Part shown: in pieces, positions 35,820-48,000 of the stretch
Layout: every line of letters begins with the position of its first letter
How positions within the stretch are numbered: the stretch's first letter is position 1
DNA from: Prunus persica
Lineage: Eukaryota > Streptophyta > Magnoliopsida > Rosales > Rosaceae
Assembly (NCBI RefSeq): GCF_000346465.2
Contig: NC_034011.1
Span: 12,045,372 to 12,109,371 of the forward strand
Length of the DNA stretch: 64,000 nt
Direction of reading: 5' to 3'
Program-made: the position numbers and the translations under genes
The notes under the pieces: generated by a model
The model's database searches: none
The model's input: only the letters and a program-made list of their open reading frames with translations
Told to the model about the DNA's origin: nothing

Positions 35820-38800
35820 TAGGGAACATCATAATATGATGGGAGGAGTCATTTGGTGCCTTTTGAGTGAAATCCAATGGCTAAAACTATACAACACACC
35901 AACCACTCCATTTCAGAACGAACTTCGTTCGAACCTGAATTGTCTAATTTCATGGACCAATTGATATCAGATTGAGTCCAAAACGTGGGGAGCATCATAC
36001 TTTGGTGGGTGGAGTCAGTTGGTGGCTTTTGAGTGAAATCCAATGGCTAAAACTATGTAATACACTAACCACTCCACTTCAGAATGAACTTCGTGCGAAC
36101 CTGAATTGTCCAATTTCATGGACCAATCGATATCGGAGTAAGTCCAAAACTTTGGGAACATCAGAATACGGTGGGAGGAGTCATTTGGTGTCTTTTGAGT
36201 GAAATCCAAAGGCTAAAACTATGCAATACACCGACCAATCCATTTCAGAACGAATTTCGTGCGAACCTGAATTCTGCAATTTCATGGACCAATCGATATC
36301 GGATTGAGTTCAAAACTTGGGGAGCATCATACTATGGTGGGTGGAGTCATTTGGTGGCGTTTGAGTGAAATCCAATGGCTAAAACTACGCAATACACCAA
36401 CCACTCCATTTCAGAACGAACTTCGTACGAACGTGAATTGTCCAATTTCATGGACCAATCGATATCGGAATGCGTTCAAGACTTCGGGAACATTATACTA
36501 CGGTGGGAGGAGTCATTTGGAGGGAAATCCAATCTATACAACTACTCAATACACCAAACTACTCCATTTCATAACGTATCTTCGTACGAACCTGAATTAG
36601 TCCACTTTCATGGACCTATCGATATTCGAATTGAGTCCAAAAGTTGGGGATCATCCTAAACGGTGGGATGAGTCATCGGTGTGTTTGATTGAAATCCAAT
36701 GTCGACAACTATGCAATACAGCAACGACTCCATTTCATAACGAACTTCGTACGAACCTGAATTGTCCAATTTCAGTGACCAATCGGTATCGGATTGAGTC
36801 CAAAACTTAGGGAACATCATAATATGATGGGAGCAGTCATTTGGTGCCTTTTGATTGAAACCCAATGGCTAAAACTATGGAATACACCAACCACTCCATT
36901 TCAGAACGAACTTCGTTCGAACCTGAATTGTCCAATTTCATGGACCAATCGATATCAGATTAAGTCCAAAACGTGGGAAGCATCATACTATGGTGGGTGG
37001 AGTCAGTTGGTGGCTTTTGAGTGAAATCCAATGGCTAAAACTATGTAATACACTAACCACTCCACTTCAGAATGAACTTCGTGCGAACCTGAATTGTCCA
37101 ATTTCATGGACCAATCGATATCGAAGTAAGTCCAAAACTTGGGGAACATCATAATACGGTGGGAGGAGTCATTTGGCGTCTTTTGAGTGAAATCCAATGG
37201 CTAAAACTATGCAATACACCAACCAATCCATTTCAGAATGAACTTCGTTCGAACCTGAATTGTGCAATTTCATGGACCAATCGATATCGGATTGAGTCCA
37301 AAACTTGGGGAGCATCATACTATGGTGGGTGGAGTCATTTGGTGGCTTTTGAGTGAAATCCAATGGTTAAAACTATGTAATACACTAACCACTCCACTTC
37401 AGAATGAACTTCATACGAACCTGAATTGTCCAATTTCATGGACCAATCGATATCGGATTAAGTCCAAAACTTGGTGAACATCATAATACGGTGGGAAGAT
37501 TCATTTGGTGCCTTTTGAGTGAAATCCAATTGGTAAAACTACGCAATACACCAACCACTCCACTTCAGAACGAACTTCGTACGAACGTGAACTGTCCAGT
37601 TTCATGGACCAATCGATATCGGATTGAGTTCAAAACTTCAGAAACATCATACTACGGTGGGAGGAGTCATTTGGTGGGTTTTGAGTGAAATCCAATCTCT
37701 ACAACTATGCAATACACTAACCACTCCATTTCATAACGAACTTCGTACGAACCTGAATTGTCCAATTTCATGGACCAATCGATATCGGATTGAGTCCAAA
37801 ACTTGGGGATCATGATAATACGGTGGGATGAGTCATTCGGTACGTTTTGATTGAAATCCAATGTCTACAACTATGCAATACACCAACCACTCCCATTTCA
37901 TAACGAACTTCGTACGAACCTGAATTGTCCAATTTCATGGACCAATCGATATCGGATTGAGTCCAAAACCTAGGGAACATCATAATATAATGGGAGGAGT
38001 CATTTGGTGCCTTTTGAGTGAAATCCAATGGCTAAAACTATGCAATGCACCAACCACTCCATTTCAGAACGAACTTCGTTCGAACCTGAATTGTCCAATT
38101 TCATGGACTAATCGATATCAGATTGAGTCCAAAACGTGGGGAGCATGATACTATGGTGGGTGGAGTCAGTTGGTGGCTTTTGAGTGAAATCCAATGGCTA
38201 AAACTATGTAATACACTAACCACTCCACTTCAGAATGAACTTCGTGCGAACCTGAGTTGTCCAAATTCATGAACCAATCGATATCGAAGTAAGTCCAAAA
38301 CTTGGGGAACATTATAATACGGTGGGAGGAGTCATTTGGCGTCTTTTGAGTGAAATCCAATTGCTAAAACTATACAATACACCAACCAATCCATTTCAGA
38401 ACGAACTTCGTTCGAACATGAATTGTGCAATTTCATGGACCAATCGATATCGGATTGAGTCCAAAACTTGGGGAGCATCATACTATGGTGGGTGGAGTCA
38501 TTTGGTGGCTTTTGAGTGAAATCCAATGGCTAAAACTATGTAATACACTAACCACTCCACTTGAGAATGAACTTCATACGAACCTGAATTGTCCAATTTC
38601 ATGGACCAATCGATATCGGATTAAGTCCAAAACTTGGTGAACATCATAATACGGTGGGAGGAGTCATTTGGTGTCTTTTGAGTGAAATCTAACGGCTACA
38701 ACTACGCAATACACCAACCACTCCATTTCAGAACGAACTTCGTACGAACATGAACTATCCAATTTCATGGACCAATCGATATCGGATTGAGTTCAAAACT

Positions 38801-40500
38801 TGGGAAACATCATACTACGGTGGGAGGAGTCATTTGGTGGGTTTTGAGTGAAATCCAATCTCTACAACTATGCAATACACTAACCACTCCATTTCATAAC
38901 GAACTTCGTACGAACCTGAATTGTCCAATTTCATGGACCAATCGATATCGGATTGAGTCCAAAACTTGGGGATCATCAAAATACTGTGGGATGAGTCATT
39001 CGGTACGTTTTGATTGAAATCCAATGTCTACAACTATCCAATACACCAACCACTCTATTTCATAACGAACTTCGTACGAACCTGAATTGTCCAATTTCAT
39101 GGACCAATCGATATCGGATTGAGTCCCAAAACCTAGGGAACATCATAATATAATGGGAGGAGTCATTTGGTGCCTTTTGAGTGAAATCCAATGGCTAAAA
39201 CTATGCAATGCACCAACCACTCCATTTCAGAACGAACTTCGTTCGAACCTGAATTGTCCAATTTCATGGACTAATCGATATCAGATTGAGTCCAAAACGT
39301 GGGGAGCATGATACTATGGTGGGTGGAGTCAGTTGGTGGCTTTTGAGTGAAATCCAATGGCTAAAACTATGTAATACACTAACCACTCCACTTCAGAATG
39401 AACTTCGTGCGAACCTGAGTTGTCCAAATTCATGAACCAATCGATATCGAAGTAAGTCCAAAACTTGGGGAACATTATAATACGGTGGGAGGAGTCATTT
39501 GGCGTCTTTTGAGTGAAATCCAATGGCTAAAACTATGCAATACACCAACCAATCCATTTCAGAATGAACTTCGTTCGAACCTGAATTGTGCAATTTCATG
39601 GACCAATCGATATCGGATTGAGTCCAAAACTTGGGGAGCATCATACTATGGTGGGTGGAGTCATTTGGTGGCTTTTGAGTGAAATCCAATGGTTAAAACT
39701 ATGTAATACACTAACCACTCCACTTCAGAATGAACTTCATACGAACCTGAATTGTCCAATTTCATGGACCAATCGATATCGGATTAAGTCCAAAACTTGG
39801 TGAACATCATAATACGGTGGGAAGATTCATTTGGTGCCTTTTGAGTGAAATCCAATTGGTAAAACTACGCAATACACCAACCACTCCACTTCAGAACGAA
39901 CTTCGTACGAACGTGAACTGTCCAGTTTCATGGACCAATCGATATCGGATTGAGTTCAAAACTTCAGAAACATCATACTACGGTGGGAGGAGTCATTTGG
40001 TGGGTTTTGAGTGAAATCCAATCTCTACAACTATGCAATACACTAACCACTCCATTTCATAACGAACTTCGTACGAACCTGAATTGTCCAATTTCATGGA
40101 CCAATCGATATCGGATTGAGTCCAAAACTTGGGGATCATGATAATACGGTGGGATGAGTCATTCGGTACGTTTTGATTGAAATCCAATGTCTACAACTAT
40201 CCAATACACCAACCACTCCATTTCATAACGAACTTCGTACGAACCTGAATTGTCCAATTTCATGGACCAATCGATATCGGATTGAGTCCAAAACCTAGGG
40301 AACATCATAATATAATGGGAGGAGTCATTTGGTGCCTTTTGAGTGAAATCCAATGGCTAAAACTATGCAATGCACCAACCACTCCATTTCAGAACGAACT
40401 TCGTTCGAACCTGAATTGTCCAATTCATGGACCAATCCATCTCAGATTGAGTCCAAAACTTGGGGAGCATCAAACTATGGTGGGTGGAGTCATTTGGTGG
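35820..40500 (+). repeat. Heptamer HOR, period 1163 bp, with a shorter left copy
   Basis: The marker GGTGGGTGGAGTCAGTTGG (CAGTTGG instead of CATTTGG) occurs near 35984, 36971, 38134 and 39297, giving spacings of 987, 1163 and 1163 bp. Other points also recur at exactly 1163 bp, for example 37159, 38322, 39485 and 37624, 38787, 39950. Seven monomers make one unit. Some segments look identical between copies, so this amplification is recent. The third copy is a mosaic of the first two. Confidence 0.9.
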
Positions 40501-40590
40501 CTTTTGAGAGAAATCCAATGGCTAAAACTATGTAATACAATAACCACTCCACTTCAGAATGAACTTCATACGAACTTGTTCGCAAGATTT

Positions 40591-41482
40591 NNNNNNNNNN
40601 NNNNNNNNNNNNNNNNNNNNNNNNNNNNNNNNNNNNNNNNNNNNNNNNNNNNNNNNNNNNNNNNNNNNNNNNNNNNNNNNNNNNNNNNNNNNNNNNNNNN
40701 NNNNNNNNNNNNNNNNNNNNNNNNNNNNNNNNNNNNNNNNNNNNNNNNNNNNNNNNNNNNNNNNNNNNNNNNNNNNNNNNNNNNNNNNNNNNNNNNNNNN
40801 NNNNNNNNNNNNNNNNNNNNNNNNNNNNNNNNNNNNNNNNNNNNNNNNNNNNNNNNNNNNNNNNNNNNNNNNNNNNNNNNNNNNNNNNNNNNNNNNNNNN
40901 NNNNNNNNNNNNNNNNNNNNNNNNNNNNNNNNNNNNNNNNNNNNNNNNNNNNNNNNNNNNNNNNNNNNNNNNNNNNNNNNNNNNNNNNNNNNNNNNNNNN
41001 NNNNNNNNNNNNNNNNNNNNNNNNNNNNNNNNNNNNNNNNNNNNNNNNNNNNNNNNNNNNNNNNNNNNNNNNNNNNNNNNNNNNNNNNNNNNNNNNNNNN
41101 NNNNNNNNNNNNNNNNNNNNNNNNNNNNNNNNNNNNNNNNNNNNNNNNNNNNNNNNNNNNNNNNNNNNNNNNNNNNNNNNNNNNNNNNNNNNNNNNNNNN
41201 NNNNNNNNNNNNNNNNNNNNNNNNNNNNNNNNNNNNNNNNNNNNNNNNNNNNNNNNNNNNNNNNNNNNNNNNNNNNNNNNNNNNNNNNNNNNNNNNNNNN
41301 NNNNNNNNNNNNNNNNNNNNNNNNNNNNNNNNNNNNNNNNNNNNNNNNNNNNNNNNNNNNNNNNNNNNNNNNNNNNNNNNNNNNNNNNNNNNNNNNNNNN
41401 NNNNNNNNNNNNNNNNNNNNNNNNNNNNNNNNNNNNNNNNNNNNNNNNNNNNNNNNNNNNNNNNNNNNNNNNNNNNNNNNNN
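40591..41482. other. Assembly gap, 892 N
   Basis: 892 N. The length is not a whole number of monomers given the phase on both sides. Flanks look weak: CTTGTTCGCAAGATTT before the gap does not match the monomer, and 41483-41560 has extra bases in three homopolymers. Confidence 0.95.
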
Positions 41483-41991
41483 GTCCAATTTTCATGGACC
41501 AATCGATATCGGATTGAGTCCAAAACTTGGGGGAACATCATAATACGGTGGGGAGGAGTCATTTGGTGGGTTTTGAGTGAAATCCAATCTCTACAACTAT
41601 GCAATACACTAACCACTCCATTTCATAACGAACTTCGTACGAACCTGAATTGTCCAATTTCATGGACCAATCGATATCGGATGGGGTCCAAAAGTTGGGG
41701 ATCATCATAATACGGTGGGATGAGTCATTCGGTGGGTTTTGATTGAAATCCAATGTCTACAACTATGCAATACACCAACCACTCCATTTCATAACGAACT
41801 TCGTCCGAACCTGAATTGTCCAATTTCATGGACCAATCGACATCGGATTGAGTCCAAAACTTAGGGAACATCGTAATATGATGGGAGGGGTCATTTGGTG
41901 CCTTTTGAGTGAAATCCAATGGCTAAAACTATGGAATACACCAACCACTGCATTTCAGAACGAACTTCGTTCGAAACTGAATTTTCCAATT

Positions 41992-42091
41992 NNNNNNNNN
42001 NNNNNNNNNNNNNNNNNNNNNNNNNNNNNNNNNNNNNNNNNNNNNNNNNNNNNNNNNNNNNNNNNNNNNNNNNNNNNNNNNNNNNNNNNNN
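41992..42091. other. Assembly gap, 100 N, at the satellite orientation switch
   Basis: Exactly 100 N. Left of it all satellite reads forward; right of it all satellite reads as the reverse complement. The join is therefore a scaffold join with unproven orientation. Confidence 0.95.
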
Positions 42092-45000
42092 AATGGAGTG
42101 GTTGGTGTATGGCAAAGTTGTAGCCATTGGATTTCCCTCAGAACCCACCAATTGACTACTCCCATCATATTATGTTGTTCCCTAAGTTTTGGACTCAATC
42201 CGATGTCGATTGGTCCATGAAATTGGACAATTCAGGTTTGTACGAAGTTCGTTATGAAAGGGAGTGGTTGGCGTATTGCATAGTTCTTGAGATTGGACTT
42301 CACTCAAAACCCACCGAATGACTCCTCTCACCATATTATTCTGTTCCCCAAGTTTTGGACTCAATCCGATATCGATTGGTCCATGAAATCAGACAATTCA
42401 GGTTCGTACGAAGTACTTTATGAGATGGAGTGGTTGGTGTATTACATAGTTTTAGCCATTAGATTTCACTCAGAACCCGCCAAATGACTCCGCCCACCAT
42501 ATTATGATGTTCCCCAAGTTTTGGACTCAATCCGAAATCGATTGGTCCTTGAAATTTGACAATTCAGGTTCGTACGAAGTTCGTTATTAAATGGAGTGGT
42601 TGTGTATTGCATAGTTGTAGACATTGCATTTCACTCAAAACCCACCAAATGACTCCTCCCACCATATTATGATGTTCCCCAATTTCGGGACTCAATCCGA
42701 TATCGATTGGTCCATGAAATTGTACAATTTAGGTTCATACGAAGTTTGTTCTGAAATGGGGTGGTTGTTGTATTGCATAATTCTAGAGATTGGATTTCAC
42801 TCAAAACCCACCAAATGACTCCTCCCACCATATTATGATGATCCCCAAGTTTTGGACTTAATCCGATATCGATTGGTCCTTGAAATTGGACAATTCAGGT
42901 TCGTACGAAGTTCGTTATGAAATGGAGTGGTTGGTGTATTGCATAGTTGTAGGGATTGGATTTCATTCAAAACCCACCAAATCACTCTTCCCACCATATT
43001 ATGATGGTCCCCATGTTTTGGACTCAATCCAAGATCGATTGGTCCATCAAATTGGGCAACACAGGGTCGTACGAAGTACGTTATGAAAGAGCGTGGTTGA
43101 TGTATTGCATAGTTCTCAAGATTGGACTTCTATCAAAACCCATCGAATGACTCCTCCCACCATATTATGATGTTCCCCAAGTTTTGGACTCAATCCGATA
43201 TCGATTGGTCCATGAAATCGGACAATTCAGGTTCATACGAAGTACGTTATGAAATGGAGTGGTTGGTGTATTACATAGTTGTAGCTGTTGGATTTCATTG
43301 AAAACACACCAAATGACTCCTCCCATCGTATTATGATGTTTCCCAAGTTTTGGACTCACTCCGATATCGATTGGTACATGAAACTAGACAATTCAAGTTC
43401 GTACGAAGTTCATTCTGAAATGGAGTGGTTTATGTATTTCAAAGTTTTAGCCATTGGCTTTCACTCAAAAGTAACAAAATGACTCCTCCAACCATATTAT
43501 GATGTTACCCAAGTTTTGGACTCAATCCGATATCATTGGTCCACGAAATTATACAATTCAGGTTCGTACGAAGTTCGTTATGAGATGGAGTGGGTGGTGT
43601 AGTGCATAGTTTTAGCCGTTGGATTTCATTCAAAACACACCAAATGACTCCTCTCATCATATGATGATGTTTCCCAAGTTTTGGACTCAATCCGATATCG
43701 ATTGGTCCATGAAATTATAAAATTCAGGTTCTCACGAAGTTCGTTCTGAAATGGAATGGTTTGTGTGTTTCAAAGTTTTAGCAGCTGGATTTTCACTCAA
43801 AAGTCACCAAATGACTCCTTCGACCATATTATGATGTTCCCCATGTTTTGGGCTCAATCCGATATCGGTTGGTCCATGAAATTATACAATTCAGGTTCTT
43901 ACGAACTTCGTTATGAAATGGAATGGTTGGGGTATTGCCTACTTCTAGAGCTTGGATGTCACTCAAAACCCACCAAATGACTCCTCCCACCATATTATGG
44001 TGTTGCCCAAGTTTTGGACTCAATCCGATATCGATTGGTCTATGAAATTGGACAATTCAGGTTCGTACGAAGTTCGTTCTAAAATGGAGTGGTTTGTGCA
44101 TTTCAAAGTTGTAGCCATTGGATTTCACTCAAAAGTCACCAAATGACTCCTCCCACTATATTATGATGTTCCCCAAATTTTGGACACAATCCGATATCGA
44201 CTTGTCCATGAAATTGTACAATTCAGGTTCGTACGAAGTTCGTTATGAAATGGAGTGGTCGGTGTATTGCATAGTTCTAGAGATTGAATTTCACTCAAAA
44301 CCCACCAAATGACTCCTCCAACCATATTATGATGTTCCCCAAGTTTTGGACTCAATCTGATATCAATTGGTCCATGAAATTGGACAAGTCAAGTTCGTAC
44401 GAAGTTTGTTCTGAAATGAAGTGGTTTATGTATTTCAAAGTTTTAGCCATTGGATTTCACTCAAAAGTCACCAAATGACTCCTCCCACCATATTATGATG
44501 TTCTCCAAGTTTTGGAGTCAATCCTGGATCGATTGGTCCATGAAATTGGAAAATTCAGGTTCATATGAAGTTCGTTCAGAAATGGAGTGGTTTGTGTTTT
44601 TCAAAGTTTTAGCAATTGGATTTTCACTCAAAAGTCAACAAATGACTCCTCCCACCATATTATGATGTTCCCCAAGTTTTGGACTTAATCCGATATCGAT
44701 TGGTCCATGAAATTGGACAATTCAGGTTCGTACGAAGTTCGTTCGGAAATGGAGTGGTTTGTGTATTTCAAAGTTTTAGCCATTGGATTTCACTCAAAAG
44801 TCACCAAATGACTCCTCCCACCATATTATGACGTTCCTCAAGTTTTGGACTCAATCCGATATCAATTGGTCCATGAAATTGGACAATTCAAGTTCATACG
44901 ATGTTCGTTCTAAAATGGAGAGGTTGGTGTGTTGTGTAGTTCTAGAGACTGGATTTCACTCAAAACCCACCAAATGACTCTTCCCACCATATTATGATGT

Positions 45001-48000
45001 TCTCCAAGTTTTGGACTCAATCCGATATCGATTGGTCCATGAAATTATACAATTCAGATTCGTACGAAGTTCGTTATGAGATGGAGTAGGTGGTATATTG
45101 CATTGTTGTAGATATTGGATTTCACTCAAAAGTCACCAAATGACTCCTCCCATCATATTATGATGTTTCCCACATTTTGGACTCAATCCGATATCGATTG
45201 TTTCATGAAATTATACAATTCAAGTTCTTACGACGTTCGTTCTGAAATGGAATGGTTTCGGTATTTCAAAGTTTTGGCCATTGGATTTCACTCAAAAGTC
45301 ACCAAATGACTCCTCCCACCATATTATGATGTGCCCATGATTTTGGACTCAATCCGATATCGATTGGTCCACGAAATTGGACAATTCAGGTTCATACGAT
45401 GTTCGTTCGGAAATGGAGTGGTTGGTGTATTATGTAGTTCTAGAGACTGGATTTCACTCAAAACCCACCAAATGACTCCTCCCACCATATTGTGATGTTC
45501 CCCAAGATGTGGACTCAATCCGATATCGATTGGTCCACAAAATTGGACAATTCAGGTTCGTACGAAATTCGTTATGAAATGGAGTGGTTGGTGTATTGCA
45601 TATTTTTAGCCATTTGATTTCACTCAAAAATCACCAAATGACTTCACCCATCATATTATGATGTTCCCCAAGTTTTGTATCGTTATGAAATGGAGTGACT
45701 GGTGTATTGCATAGTTTTACCCATTGGATTTCACTCAAAACTCTCCAAATGACTCCACCCATCATATTATGGTGTTCCCCAAGTTTTGTTCTCAATCCCA
45801 TATCGAGTGGTCCATGAAATTGGACAATTCAGGTTCGTGCGAAGTTCGTGATGAAATGGAGTTGTCGGTGTTTTGGACAGTTTTAGTCATTGGATTTCAC
45901 TCAAAAGTCACCAAATGACTCCTCCCACCATATTATGATGTTCCCCAAGTTTTGGACTCAATCTGATATCGATTGGTCCATGAAATTGGACTATTCATGT
46001 TCGTACGAAGTTCCTTATGAAATGGAGAGGTTGGTTTATTTCATGGTTCAAGAGATAGGATTTCACTCAAACCCACCAAATGATTCTTCCCACCATATTA
46101 TGATGTTCCCCAAGTTTTGTACTCGATCCGATATGGATTGGTCCATGAAATCGGATAGTTCAAGTACGTACGTAGTACGTTCAGAAATGGAGTGGTTGGT
46201 GTATTGCAAAGTTTTTGCCATTGGATTTCACTCAAAAGTCACCAAATGACTCCTCCCACCATATTATGATGTTCCCCAAAATATGGGCTCAATCCGATAT
46301 CGATTGGTCCACGAAATTGGGCAATTCAAGTTCGTACGAAGTTCGTTATGAAAGGAGGGGGAGGTGTATTGCATTGTTTTAGCCCTTGGATTTCACACAA
46401 AACCCACGAATAGACTCCTCCCACTATATTACGATGTTACCCAAGTTTTGGACTCAATCCGTATCGATTGGGCCACGAAATTGGACAATTCAGGTTCGTA
46501 CGATGTTCTTTTTGAAATGGAGTGGTTGGTGTATTGCATAGTTCTAGAGATTGGATTTCACTCAAAACCCACTAAATGACTCTTCCCACCTGATTATGAT
46601 GTTCCCCAGGTTTTGGACTCAATCCGATATCGATTGGTCCATGAAGTTGGACAATTCATGTTCATACGAACTTCGTTCTGAAATGGAGTGGTTGGCGCAT
46701 TGTATAGTTCTAGAGATTTGATTTCACTCAAAACCCACCAACTGACTCCTCGCACAATGTTATGATGTTCTGCAGGTTTTGGACTCAATCCGATATCGAT
46801 TCGTCCACGAATTCGCACAATTCCGTTTCGTACGACGTTCGTTCTAAAATGCAGTGGTTGGTCCATGCCATTGTTTTTGCCATCAGATTTCCTCAAAACT
46901 CACCAAATGACTCCTCCTAGAACATTATGATGTTCCCCTAGTTTTGGACTCAATCCGATATCGATTGGTCCATGAAATTGGACTATTCAGTCTCGTACGA
47001 AGTTCGTTATGAAAGGGAGTGGTTGGTGTATTGCATAGTTTTAGAGATTGGACTTCACTCAAAACCCACCAAATGACTCCTCCCACCATATTATGATGTT
47101 CCCCAAGTTTAGGACTCAATCTGATATCGATTGGTCCATGAAATTGGTCAATTCAGGTTCGTACGAAGTTCGTTTTGAAATGGAGTGGTTGGTGTATTGT
47201 ATGGTTCTACAGATTGGATTTCACTCAAACCCAACCAAATGACTCCCCCCAAAATATTATGAAGTTCCCCAAGTTTTGGACTCAATCCGACATCGATTGG
47301 TCCATGAAATTGGACAATTCAGGTTCGTACGACATTCGTTCTGAAATGGACTCGTTGGTGTATTGCATAGTTCTAGAGATTGGATTTCGCACTATATTAT
47401 GACATTCCCCAAGTTTTGGACTGAATCCGACTTCGATTGATCCTTGAAATCGGACAATTCAGGTTTGTACGAAGTTCGTTCTGAAATGGAGTGGTCGGTG
47501 AACTGCATAGTTCTAGGGATTGGATTTAACTCAAAACCCACCAAAAGACATCTCCCACTATACTATGATGTTCCCCAAGTTTTGGACTCAATCCGATATC
47601 GATTGGTCCATGAAATTGGATAATGAAGGTTCGTACGAAGTTCGTTATGAGATGGAGTGGATGGTGTATTGCATAGTTTAGCTATTGGATTGCACTCAAA
47701 AGTGACCAAATGACTCCTCCCACCATATTATGATGATCCCCAAGTTTTGGGCTCAATCCGATATTGATTGGTCCATGAAATCGAACAATTCAGGTTTGTA
47801 CGAAGTTTGTTACGAAATGCAGTGGTTAGGTATTTGATAGTTTTAGCCATTGGATTTCACTCAAAACTCACCAAATGACTCCTCCCACCATATTATCATG
47901 TTCGCCAAGCTTTGGACTCAATACATTATCGATTTGGTCCACGAAATCGGACAATTTAGGTTCGAACGAAGTTCGTTCTGAAATGGAGTGTTGGTGTATT

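Larger units (their letters stand above)
27486..41991 (+). repeat. Satellite array 2, 166-bp monomer, forward
   Basis: Continues array 1 in the same phase and direction; about 87 monomer lengths including the 892-bp gap. Common local variants are GGTGCCTTTTGAGTG, GGGGAGCATCATACTATGG with GGTGGGTGGAGTC, and CTTCGTTCGAACC. It contains trimer and heptamer HORs, listed separately. No gene is present. Confidence 0.97.

Noticed and set aside
40282..41710. Frames of 300-400 codons across 40591-41482 on both strands
   Set aside because: They consist mostly of N translated as X.
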